Shown in pieces: positions 45,579 through 56,202 of a DNA stretch of 64,000 nucleotides. A program made the translations under genes and the position numbers. Position 1 is the stretch's first letter; each line of letters starts with the position of its first letter. Below the pieces are notes generated by a model. It was not told where the DNA came from. It was given only the letters and a program-made list of their open reading frames with translations, and searched no databases. Source of the stretch: Pegoplata infirma (Eukaryota > Arthropoda > Insecta > Diptera > Anthomyiidae); the NCBI GenBank assembly GCA_963921195.1, contig OY992536.1, forward strand, positions 113,486,778-113,550,777, written 5' to 3'.

Positions 45579-46375
45579 CACTCAACCAAAAATCATTGTA
45601 TTCCCAAAGAAAATCGTTGTAAATTTAACAGAAATCATTGTTGATTTTGACCCTACAAATATTTATGTTGATTTCAATAAAAATTGTTGTCAGTTTTTGT
45701 AAAAGTTGATCAACTCGTTTTTTTGTTAATCAACTCGTATTTTATGTAAATTCAACTCATATTTCTGTTAATATAAGAAATTTTATTATTAAAAAAAAGC
45801 TTGTTATTATTTGTAAATATTCTTTTATTAAGTATAAATCACAATATTTTTTTATTTCCGGCTTTTTAAGCAGCAATATTTGAAGATTTTCACACACACT
45901 TTGTTTATTTATGTTATATGCATCCATTAGCCATTCTCGAGTTATCTGATGATACCAAAACAAAATCCTAAAAACAAAAAACGTTTTAATATAAATAGTA
46001 TGAATACATAAAGTAATCAATGTATTTTATTACTTACCAAATATTTACAGATCAGATCCTATTTTTATTTAGTTTTCTAATATTAAACAAATTTTATAAG
46101 AAACAAACACATTAAATAATTTTATAAGAGACAAACACATTGCTACCAACTCACTCGTTCACTCGTTGTAATAAAAAAAAAAAACGAACGAACAGGGCTG
46201 TTTTTTCATTTTTGTTTTATTTATTGAATTCTGTATACGCCATTGTAACAATTGAACCAAGTATACTGATTATTCAACGATATCAACATTATTTTTTGTT
46301 GAATACGGCATTATTCTGTAAAACTTGATCTGCAATGGGTTTACTAATTTTACTACTAAGATATTTCTATGAGTG
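45579..46375. mobile_element. Family D MITE, copy 1, TA-flanked
   Basis: 797 bp from CACTCAACCAAAAATCATTG to GATATTTCTATGAGTG, with TA on both sides. Subterminal AAATCATTG/AACTCGTTT words. It serves as the empty-site reference for the insertion in copy 2 (51327-53079). No coding frame. Confidence 0.9.
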
Positions 46376-46946
46376 TACTAACTGAATGCTATGCAATAAT
46401 TTGCATGCATTACTTTCAGTCTCATCTCATGTAAAAATCATCAATGCTGCATAGTTTAAAATTATAAGTATGTTTTTCAATATTTTAAACAAAAAAAAAA
46501 TAATATTTTTTGTTGTTTAAAACCAAAAAACATGTAAAAAGGTGTGTTTTTTAGACAACCATTTAGCAACCTTGTATGTAAAATTTAAATTATATCTGTA
46601 GTGACAATCATAGATAAAATCCCAAAGTATTATATGGCTTTTAAATTAAAGCAATAGCTCTTTCCAGTAAAAAGATATCACCTCTTAAAGTTACGTGTGC
46701 TACTTAATTTGCCGCACAAAAATGCCTTTAAAAATTTATATTTTGTTTGTAGTAGTTGTTGTAATTTAACACTAATGGGGCTATTCTAAAATTTTATTAT
46801 TATAATAAGTGCTATTATTAGCAACCCAGAATTTTATTATAGATACCAAAAATTTCAACTCTAAAAAAAGCTTTATCAACTTTTTGTTGTTCTAAAACAA
46901 TTTAATTTGAAATTTGAATTTAGACAACAAAATTTTATAACCACAA

Positions 46947-47010
46947 TAGCTGTATGGGTAGGGGGGTGGTTTTGATATTTTGTTATTTTTGGGGGCATGG
47001 GTTCAAATCC
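46947..47010 (+). ncRNA. tRNA-like pol III promoter boxes, left arm
   Basis: An A-box-like TAGCTGTATGGGTAGG (46947-46962) is followed about 40 bp later by the perfect B box GGTTCAAATCC (47000-47010) with flanking partners for a T-stem (GGG/CCC). A full cloverleaf does not fold: the acceptor arms do not pair. This is a tRNA-derived promoter or relic, not a tRNA gene. Confidence 0.5.
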
Positions 47011-47866
47011 CACCCATTTCTAACAAATATTTTTTTTTTTGCCAATTTTTATTTTTTTTTATTACAAATATTATAATGCAGTTTTTTTTAATTTTTAAAT
47101 TTCGCAATTTTTAAAAGTTGCAAAAAAAATTGATTTTAGCATCTTTTTTTCTGAAATTATTATTATTGTATGGTTTTAATTGGCTATTTCTCTCGCAAAA
47201 AAACATTATAATTGTCTTTAGAAGAAAAAAAATAATATTTTTTTTTTAACTACACTTTTTTGCATGCAAAAAAAATTGCAATAATTTTTGTAATAATATG
47301 TTTCTTATTTTTGACTACAATAATGCGTATTTTGACAAATTGCAAAAAAATACGGAATTTTGACGAAAACAAAATGTTGGTTTCTTGTTATAAATGAAAA
47401 AAATATTGTTATAGATGACAAAATATTGTTATGTACTTTTCAGTCTATAACAAGTTTTGTCATCTATAACAATATTTTTTTCATTTATATCAAGAAACCA
47501 ACATTTTGTTTTCGTCAAAATTCCGTATTTTTTTCGCAATTTGTCAAAATACGCATTATTGTAGTCAAAAATAAGAAACATATTATTACAAAAATTATTG
47601 CATTTTTTTTGCATGCAAAAAAGTGTAGTTAAAAAAAAAATATTATTTTTTTTCCTCTAAAGACAATTATAATGTTTTTTTGCGAGAGAAATAGCCAATT
47701 AAAACCATACAATAATAATAATTTCAGAAAAAAAAGATGCAAAAATCAATTTTTTTGCATCTTTTAAAATTGCGAAATTTAAAAATTAAAAAAAACTGCA
47801 TTATAATATTTGTAATAAAAAAAAATAAAAATTGGCAAAAAAAAAATATTTGTTAGAAATGGGTGG

Positions 47867-47939
47867 GATTTGAACCCATGCCTCCAAAAATAACAAAATA
47901 TCAAAACCACCCACCTACCCATACAGCTATTGTGCTTAT
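47867..47939 (-). ncRNA. tRNA-like pol III promoter boxes, right arm (mirror)
   Basis: The inverse copy: B box on the minus strand at 47867-47877 and A-box-like sequence at 47929-47939. Both keep the same words as the left arm, so transcription would start in each arm and run toward the other. Confidence 0.5.
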
Positions 47940-48389
47940 AAAATTTTGTTGTCTAAATTCAAATTTCAAATTAAATTGTTTTAGAACAACAAAAAGTTGA
48001 TAAAGCTTTTTTTAGAGTTGAAATTTTTGGTATCTATAATAAAATTCTGGGTTGCTAATAATAGCACTTATTATAATAATAAAATTTTAGAATAGCCCCA
48101 TAAATGAGTGTGCGCAACAAAGTTAAGAACAACCCAACAACTTCGTTTGTTCTTTAAATTTTGTCACACATTCACTTAACTGTTGGAAACAATTGCATTA
48201 ATGCTTACAAAATTTGGCATAACTTTTTTATGAAACGACGGAAAATAAAAAATGATATACCAACTGAAAGTGTACATTTTTTGCTATGAGAACATATCCA
48301 ATAGACTGATTTTTTTATTTTTTTTTTTTGGAATTTCAAAAAAGTGTAGGCGGAATATAGTAAAACTAGGTCAAAAAATACGATTCTGA

Positions 48390-49455
48390 AATTTTTGGCC
48401 AAATCGGACCACGGAATCACGAGGCGCATCGCGGTCAAAGTTTCAGAACCCTAGAGCAAATCAAAAAAAAAAAAATTACATACTTAAGACTTTTTATATC
48501 ACTTTTCTGACTAATTTCCCTGTGCTGAGTTCAACACGTAGAACAAGACCGCAAACTAATCAAAAGCTCTCCGAGTAATATTTTTGAAGTTATCGAGTTT
48601 TGTAATTCTCAAAACCCCGGTGGTCCCCTAAAATCACGTATCTCAAAAACTAAGCAAGGTGGAGCGAAACGGTCACAAATTCGGATCAAAAACTATGACG
48701 ATTTTTAAGGAACCCAACTAGGTCTAGGCCCATCGGGGTCTGGACCTATCGGGTCCGAGCCCAATGGGGTCCTCAAATGTGTATGAACTAAGTTGAAATA
48801 AAAAAAATTTAGTTAACTAATTTTTGGCAAAACATTTTTGCTAACTTTACCAAAAAATTGTGGGTTTAAAATCAGCAAATTTTCTTGTAGGTTTACAAGC
48901 TTTTTTTGATAACATTACAGTTTTTTTTTTTTGAGTGTAAAACAGAGAAATAAGGTTATGAAAATCGGCGATAGTAGGCTCTCACTTTGCATGATTTATT
49001 TTAAACATCTGGTACTCCTTGACTTTGATTATTAAAATCCGTTAAATTTAAATAATTGACATTATTCATACGTGACAAGAGATGGCAGTAGCAAATACTA
49101 AGAAAAAATCGTTTTTAGAGTTGTATTTGCTTTACGGTTGTTGTCTATGATAATTGAAATTGTTTGACAAGGCAATTACAATTGGTTGACCAAGTACAGA
49201 TATAGATGTCGCACATAAAGTGGATATGAAACAAAATTTTTTAACAAAATTCAAATCGTGATATCTCAAAAACTTATTATTCGATTTCAAAAACTTTAAC
49301 TTTTTTGAACTCAGCACAGGGAAATTAGTCAGAAAAGTGATATAAAAATTCTTAAGTATGTAATTTTTTTTTTTTTGATTTGCTCTAGGGTTCTGAAACT
49401 TTGACCGCGATGCGCCTCGTGATCCCGTGGTCCGATTTGGCCAAAAATTGTCCAA
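48390..49455. mobile_element. Foldback with short arms
   Basis: The arm at about 48390-48535 (GGCCAAATCGGACCACGGAA to CTGTGCTGAGTTCA) is mirrored at about 49308-49448. Roughly 770 bp of other A/T-rich sequence separates them. Non-coding; the plus-strand phrase TCTCAAAAACTWAGCAAGGT is common foldback-type language. Confidence 0.7.
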
Positions 49456-49459
49456 TTAA

Positions 49460-50690
49460 ATGTGCGAAAATATTTTTGATCCTTTGAAAAAAATTATAAA
49501 AATATAAAACTGACTTATTTGAGGGAAAAATGCTAGGTGTTCAGAGAACACCTCCGCACATTAGACGGAACGTCACTGCTTTAAACCCCCCTTAAATTGA
49601 ACTAAAACAAGTTTTACTTATTTCTTGTCTAATAAAACATATCCATCCTTATTATCATTAGATATATTGATTAAATAAATTTATATACATATTATTAATT
49701 CATTAAACAAAGAAAACTGGCTGTACTCGTATTAGCACAACAAACAAAGCCTTAATAAAATTTAAAATTCACTGTTTTGAAATTCATCAAAAAATCGCAT
49801 GAGTAATACAAATCTTAAGTTTTGATCTCTTATTTCTTTTACTTTATAATTAATATAATTTAAATTTTTGTCTGTCTGTATGTATTATTGTTTATAATGT
49901 AGGCCAACATTTTGCAATTAACGTATATTTTTTTTAAAAGTTGTATAAAATGAATGTAGCTAGTACGTTGCTATCTGTTTCAATTGTTTAATTATATTTT
50001 GTATGTCCAAAATTTGTTTCATTTCAATGATTTTCATTTTATAATTTTTATTTTGTTATTGTTGTTACTTCTTTTGTGTGATTAAAGTGGGAAAATTAAA
50101 TTGAAAAATACTTTACCTCTGTATCATTGTTGACCATATTATTTACACTTTGTATAACTTGTGCCATCATTTGCAAAAAAATAAATTATTCCATTAAATT
50201 TATCTTTGGAATTATTTTACAATTATTTTTTCTTATTATATAAAGAAAAAGAGTATCATAAAAAACTAAATTTAAAATCCAATGCGTGAATGCATTTGCA
50301 ACTGTTTTTTCTTATATTTTTCACTTTATACATTCAACGACTACTGTAAAATAAACACGTTGAAAGTATTTAATAATTTTATGTTTTTTTTATAAACTTT
50401 TGTTTCTATGACAACTTTATTAGCGTTTTTTGGAACAACAACACAACTTAACGATAAAACAACTAAAAGTTAACTAACGAAAAAAACGTTTGTTTTTGTT
50501 TGTGCCATTAGTTTGTAAATTCAACTGCCGATTTGAGACGAACATAATATACTTAATGTTTGATGCCGATAATGAAATGAGATATTTTTACTTACAAGGA
50601 AGATCTCCTAATGGGTCCCAAACGATTTTCTTGAAATTAGCATTTGGTGCAGCACTCAACCAATTATGTTAGAAACATCAACTGAAAATG
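49460..50690. other. Mostly non-repetitive A/T-rich sequence
   Basis: This is the longest stretch in the right half without a recognisable mobile element. It contains the candidate first exon at 50117-50170. No TATA/initiator pair is convincing enough to call a promoter. Confidence 0.45.
50117..50170 (-). CDS. Candidate first coding exon (possibly of the ninjurin gene)
   Basis: On the minus strand an ATG ATG start (50170) opens an 18-codon frame beginning MMAQVIQSVNN and ending at the donor GAG|GTAAAG, phase 0. The ninjurin exon at 9832 begins in phase 0 on the same strand, so the two could be spliced across about 40.3 kb. Ninjurins have variable, poorly conserved N-termini, so sequence alone cannot confirm it. 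It could be another gene's exon or chance. Confidence 0.35.
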
Positions 50691-50699
50691 ACAGTTTAA

Positions 50700-50910
50700 A
50701 CAACTTCTACACAGAAAAAAAATTGTCAATACAATTAATTTCATTGTTAATACAATTAAACATTTAATTGAAACTGAGCCTACATTGGATTTTGTCAATA
50801 CAACAATAAATTCTGTAACTTTTGAAAAAAATCAACTAAATTTTTTCAATTAAATTCATTGTTACATCGACAAAGAAATTAATTGAAAAATTTATAATGA
50901 GTGTAACCAG
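50700..50910. repeat. Small element with AATTGTCAATACAATTAA words
   Basis: It starts after a family A fragment (AACTGAAAATGACAG at about 50678) and holds TTGTCAATACAATTAATTTC with the partner GAAATTAATTG near 50875, ending near GAGTG at about 50900. Likely a short CAC...GTG element. Confidence 0.45.
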
Positions 50911-51326
50911 TGTTTTCCGGAAAATGGGTCCCAAGTCTAAAGGTGGACCGATTTGATGTATCTTTTGTTAGATCTTTAATAAGTGTAGAAACCACACAAT
51001 AACCAAATTTAAGTGGAAACAGTGTTGCAAACCGATCTAACGAATATCGGACGAAATTTTTTTTATATGGGGACTAACAAGGAAGGTCTTCCACAGGGCA
51101 CCCACCAATTGTCCTGAAACTTACATATAGGAAAGAGGGGAGCAAAATAAGAGTTACACTAAAAAAATTATGTAAGTAAAATCAACTGAAAATGTCAGTT
51201 AAAATAACTACTTTGTATGTTGTTGTGGGGTCAACTACTTTTTCAGTTAAATCAACTAACATTGTTAGTTATTTTAATTGACAAAAAAACAACTGACTTA
51301 TGTAGTAAAAACTACTTATATTTGTA

Positions 51327-53079
51327 CACTCATAGAAATATCTTAGTAGAAAAATTAGTAAACCCATTGTAGATCAAGTTTTACAGAATAATGCCGTATT
51401 CAACAAAAATTAATGTTGATATCGTTGAATAATCAGTAAAGTTGAATCAACTATTTACAACGATTATACAGAATTCAATAGATAAATCAAAATGGAAAAA
51501 ACAACCCTGTTCGTTCAGTTTTTTTTTTTATTATTAACGAGTGACGAGTGAGTTGGTAGCAATGTGAATCGTGTTTATCTCTTATAAAATTATTTTATGT
51601 GTTTGTTTTTTATAAAAATATTTAATATTATAAAAATAAATAAAAATAGGATCTGATTTGTAAATATTTGGTAAGTAAAAAAATACATTGATTACTTTAT
51701 GTATTCATGCTATATTAAAACTTTTTTGTTTTTTTTAAGGATTTTGTTTGGTACACTCAAAATAATTACTCTGTTAAATACTCTGTAAAATGACTGTAAT
51801 CTCAATTCGACAGATATTTGACAAAGTTATTTGCCGAAATACAGATTTTAAGAAAATACTTTGTATTTTCTTGTGACCGAAAAACAAAATTTTATCTGTA
51901 ATTTTACTTTTTTCTTTTTACTATTGCTCTGTAATACGGTTTTTAAATTAAAATTTCTTGAAAAAAATTCAAAGTATTTCAACCCCTCTTTAAAAAGTGT
52001 CTTAAATTATAATAAAAGATGCTAAATTTTACGAGGTGTAGTGCAACATTGAAGGCACTCGTAATTTTCACGAAAATAAAAGTAAATTTACAATTTGGAA
52101 GCATTAAAGCGGGCAAATTTACACGATGGCATTTCCCAATTGTCAACACAACTTGCACATTACGGAAGGAGAAATTCATCAGGAATCAAATAGTGACCAT
52201 TGTGTAAAAGCCATATCAAGCGCATTAAAAAGATATATAAGAAAGTCAAGGCATTCTTCAACGATTTCCCTTTAATTTTAGAAAAGTGTTTACCGGAATG
52301 ACCCCGCTCAAATGTGGAACTGAAAATGAGAAGTTTATGAAAAAAAACCGTGAGAACATCCAGCGATTTTATAATTAATTTTTACAAAGTTAAGCATTCG
52401 CGTGCGAAACTTTTAAGCGGGCGCATTTAAATGACAGCATGCCTTTATTTTGTGTCAGGTTATTACTATCCATGCTTCTTGGTAAAATTCTGGTCGTTTT
52501 CATCAATATTTTACAAATAATTCTGTAAATCTGCAGTATTTTTTTACAAATAATTCTGTAAATCTGCAGTTTTTTTTATCGAAATTATTTTACAGAGTTT
52601 TCTTCGTAAAATAACAAAAAATCTTGCTGGTTGGAAATCTATGGAATTTTCTGCTGGCTCAGCAGAGTATCTCTGTATTTTAACAGAGTGATTATTTTGA
52701 GTGTATCATCAGAAAACTGGAGAATGGCTTATGAGTGCATAACATGAATAAACGAAGTGTGTGTGAAAATCTTCAAATATTGCAGCTTAAAAAGCCGACG
52801 AAAATACAAAAATATTGTGATTTATGTATAATAAAAGAATATTAACAAATAACAACAAGTTTTTTTTATTAATAAAATTTCTTATATTAACAAAAATATG
52901 AGTTGAATTTACAAAAAATTAGAGTTGATTTACAAAAAAACGAGTTGATCAACTTTTACAAAAACTGACCATAATTTTTATTGAAATCAACATAAATATT
53001 TGTTGGGTCAAAATCAACAATGATTTCTGTTGAATTTACAGCGATTTTCTTTGGGAATACAATGATTTTTGGTTGAGTG
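51327..53079. mobile_element. Family D MITE, copy 2, split by element E
   Basis: Reversed relative to 45579-46375. Ends CACTCATAGAAATATCTTAG and TTTTGGTTGAGTG, with TA duplicated (51325-51326 and 53080-53081 region); the intact target TTTGTAGTCAAAAC is present in other family A copies. Net length without E is about 800 bp. Confidence 0.93.
51754..52703. mobile_element. Element E, 950 bp, CACTCAAAATAATTACTCTG ends
   Basis: Inverted ends CACTCAAAATAATTACTCTG and CAGAGTGATTATTTTGAGTG. It is inserted in family D at TTGG(TA)TCATCAG, which copy 1 keeps empty, proving a TA duplication. Words such as TTACAAATAATTCTGTAAAT repeat near the ends. The overlapping frames at 51979-52207 on both strands show no known domain. 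Confidence 0.92.
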
Positions 53080-53312
53080 TAGTCAAAACAATTAACACTA
53101 CATGTAAAACTAAAATAATCAATATATTATTTTTTTTTTTAAATTTTTTTTTTTAGAATAAAAAATTGAAGACCAAAATTTTTCAAAGTTTTTTTAATTG
53201 TGAAAAATAAAATACACGAAAATTGGCGAGTCAAAGGGAACGAAAAAACTGGATTTTTTCGTTTTTTTTTTTAGGAAATTATGTGAATAGCTGGGGTGGT
53301 GTGGTTTGTATG

Positions 53313-53630
53313 CACTCAGAAAATTATGTAAGTTACTACATGTTAGTTGTTTGTATATTTTACAGTAGTTAGTTGTTTTCAACTACAAAGTAAGTTGTTT
53401 TTGTATGAAAAATATCAAACAACTATTTCTGTTATTTTAAGTCGTTTTTTTGAACAACTAAAAAACTACTGTAATGTAGTAACCGTTATTTAAAGTAGTT
53501 CTTTATCTCTAAAAAATTTTCAAAGTTTTTGCCAAAAAAAAAAATAAGTTTTCGTGTTTTGTATTTATTTTTCACAACTTTTTAAAAAAAATACTGGTCT
53601 TAAATTTTTTTTCTGAAAGTTTTTTGAAAA
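53313..53630. mobile_element. Family A, one half
   Basis: It starts CACTCAGAAAATTATGTAAG after TG and runs about 320 bp into the poly(A/T) middle, then stops where AACCCGGCGTTGCCCGGGTT begins (53631). The other half is absent. Confidence 0.8.
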
Positions 53631-53712
53631 AAAACCCGGCGTTGCCCGGGTTGACTTAGACATGAGTATCTAAATAGCTTCTCCACGGCTCCATCTATAG
53701 GGTCCATTCATA

Positions 53713-55135
53713 CACGCAAAAAAAAACTTGTGTCGGAGTGAGCAAAAATCTGGCATAATTTTACCAAAAATATGCTAAAACTACAACCGACGAAGTAGTT
53801 TTCGTAATTTAGCCAAAACACTTATGTAAAAAATTTTGAAGAAAATGCTAATGCTATTTAAGTAAAAACTTGGTAAAATATACCAAAAGAGATATGGTGA
53901 AATATTCCAAAATTATTAGAAAAGGTGACTAAAAATAATACTAAAAATTACCACATTTATGCTAAAATAAATTTTCAATAAATTTTTGTAAAAATTTGTA
54001 TATTTGTTGAATTTAAAATTTTCACAGAATAAATCCATATTAATGTAATAAATGTTGTGTAGGATTTAATTTACCACCGACCAACTGACCCTTTTTGTAC
54101 AATTTTCTCGAGTGACTGCTGCCTACGCTTCTTCTTGAAGTAAAGGATCCGCTATAGCTTCACGAATTTATTTAAAAGCAATCTGTAAAAATAGAAAATT
54201 ATTACAAAACATAAATTTTTAATTTAAAAAATTGGTAAACCCCATTGGTCTCTTGGTAAGGAGGAACACTTACTTTGTCATTCCATTTGTAACTCAAAAC
54301 AGGTATGGACTCCCTTGACTTTGGGTTTTTAGGTTTTAATTTTATACCTAAAGGCAGGATTGGTGTCCACGCTCTTTATTGTAGTGAATGATTCGCCATA
54401 GCTTCAAAGATTTATTTAGCAGTACCCTGTAAAAATAGAAAATTATTACCAAACACTAATTTTTAACTAAAAATCTATTAAACCTTATTGGTGTCTTCGG
54501 AATGCGGGTATACTCACTTTATCATTCCATTTGTTATTCATCGAAACATACGTCTGGGACTCCATTGGTTTTTCTTAATGAATGGTGTTTTAAGTGATGA
54601 AAGCAAAATTAACTTTAATACCCTGTTCTCACTTACAGTTTTAAATCGTTTTTAGCAATTATTTTTAGCATTTTCTGTCAATATACTGTAATAGAATAAA
54701 GAAAGTGCTAAAAATATTGCTGCTAAAAACGATTTAAAACTGTACGTGTGAATAGGGTATAACATTCTTTTATCTTACATTTATTTATCTTTTAGAAAAC
54801 TAATTATTTATTATTATTTATTAATTTATTTTTATTTTATTTATCAATTTCCTTTTTACGTTTTTATAACACAAAAAATAAACAAACAACGCACACAAAA
54901 AAATGAAAATGGCGGTCTGTATTTGTTTTTTTGTTGTTTTCTTTCGATAAATTTTTGTGCAGGTAATTTGCGTTATTGTGCAAGCTACTTGGTTATTTTA
55001 CATAAAAAATGAATTATGTTACTTTAACATCGACAAGCATAATATTAGCAAAAATTTGGTAAAAATTTTTTTTTGGTATGAAAAAAGTTTTACCAAGTAG
55101 GATTGCTCAATCTTACACAGATTTTTTTTTGCGTG
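53713..55135. mobile_element. TA-flanked TIR element, CACGCAAAAAAAAA ends
   Basis: Inverted ends CACGCAAAAAAAAACTTGTGT and CACGCAAAAAAAAATCTGTGT with TA on both sides. The interior has two related segments of about 160 bp (54080-54240 and 54340-54490) with AGCTTCACGAATTTATTTAA, CTGTAAAAATAGAAAATTAT and AAACCCCATTGG-like words. Family C copy 54618-54760 is nested in it. Low-confidence reading-frame traces are seen on the minus strand only. Confidence 0.8.
54618..54760. mobile_element. Family C palindromic MITE
   Basis: TACCCTGTTCTCACTTACAG to GTACGTGTGAATAGGGTA, complete, nested in the CACGC element. Confidence 0.9.
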
Positions 55136-55632
55136 TACATACTAAATTTCTCATGACGAAACAAACAAACTTAATTAAAATTTAAAAAAAAATTTCGCTG
55201 AAATGAAGAATTTTGTTAATAACTTTACCCCAGCGCTATCTACCGGGTACAAATTTTATCAGAAAGCTTTTTTTAATAAAAAAATATTTTTTGAATTTCA
55301 GCCCAATCGTACCATAAATAAAAAAAATTTGAATTATTGCGTAGTATTTAAGTTAGTTTTGTAAGATTTATACACTTATGTATTATAATCCAGATAATAA
55401 AGTATTTAACAAAAAAAAATTATTGCAACCACAGCGCCACCTATCGGAATTAAAATTAAGACAAACCTAGCTCCAGGCTAGGTTAATATATTGTACGAGT
55501 ATGGTGTCAATCGGTCCAGCGGTTCTTAAGTTTTAGTAACACGTACCCCGCACAAACGTTTTTATATCACGAATTCTAGCAAAGAACACAGAAAAATGTA
55601 ATTTTAAGACCTTAGGTCTTTTAATTTTCTTT

Positions 55633-56202
55633 CACTCAAAAAATTATGTTAGTAAAATCAACTGAAAATGTCAGTTAAAATAACTACTTTGTAAGTTGTT
55701 TTGGGGTCAACTACTTTTTCAGTTAAATCAACTAACAATGTTAGTTATTTTAACTGACAAAAAACAACTGACTTATATAGTAAAAACTACTTAGATTTGT
55801 ATTCATAACAACTAAAATGTAGTAAAAATAAAATAATCAATATACATATAATTTTTTTATTTAATTTTTAAGAAAAAAATTGAAGATCAAATTTTTTCCA
55901 AGTTTTGTTTTTTTTTGTAAAAAGTTGTGAAATATAAAAAAAAAAATATTTTTCTTTTTTGGAAAAAAACTTTGAAAATTTTTCAGAGATAAAAAAAATA
56001 AAATTAACTACTTTAAATAACTGCTACTACATCACAGTACTTTTTTGTTAGTTGTTCAAAAAAAAACGACTTAAAATAACTAACAGAAATAGTTGTTTGA
56101 TATTTTTCATACAAAAACAACTGACTTTGTAGTTAAAAACAACTAACTACTGTAAAATATACAAACAACTAACATGTAGTAACTTACATAATTTTCTGAG
56201 TG
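55633..56202. mobile_element. Family A MITE, full length, TT-flanked
   Basis: 570 bp from CACTCAAAAAATTATGTTAG to CATAATTTTCTGAGTG. The flanking dinucleotide is TT on both sides. It is inserted in a dispersed repeat also present at 9957-10200. Confidence 0.92.

Larger units (their letters stand above)
46776..48100. mobile_element. 1.3-kb foldback, GGGGCTATTCTAAAATTTT ends
   Basis: The ends are GGGGCTATTCTAAAATTTT and its inverse. Two arms of about 660 bp meet near 47445 with almost no loop and are near-perfect mirror images. Each arm carries tRNA-like A and B boxes. No protein-coding content. Confidence 0.88.
51157..53170. mobile_element. Family A element split by family D
   Basis: The left part 51157-51326 starts CACTAAAAAAATTATGTAAG after TA. 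The right part resumes at 53080 (GTCAAAACAATTAAC) and decays by about 53170. The break falls in the family word ACATTTGTAGTCAAAACAAC. Confidence 0.88.
53631..55570. repeat. Insect retroposon-like repeat, split by a TIR element
   Basis: The left part begins with the hairpin ACCCGGCGTTGCCCGGGT. The right part (55136-55570) ends with CAATCGGTCCAGCGGTTCTT, AGTTTTAGTAAC and ACAAACGTTTTTATATCACG. Such phrases are common at the 3' ends of interspersed retroposons in insects. The class was not determined. Confidence 0.45.

Noticed and set aside
46941..47020. A functional tRNA gene
   Set aside because: The B box is perfect and the A box plausible, but the acceptor stem does not pair and no credible anticodon arm forms.
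47360..47632. Overlapping frames on both strands at the foldback centre
   Set aside because: They mirror each other because of the palindrome and show no domain.
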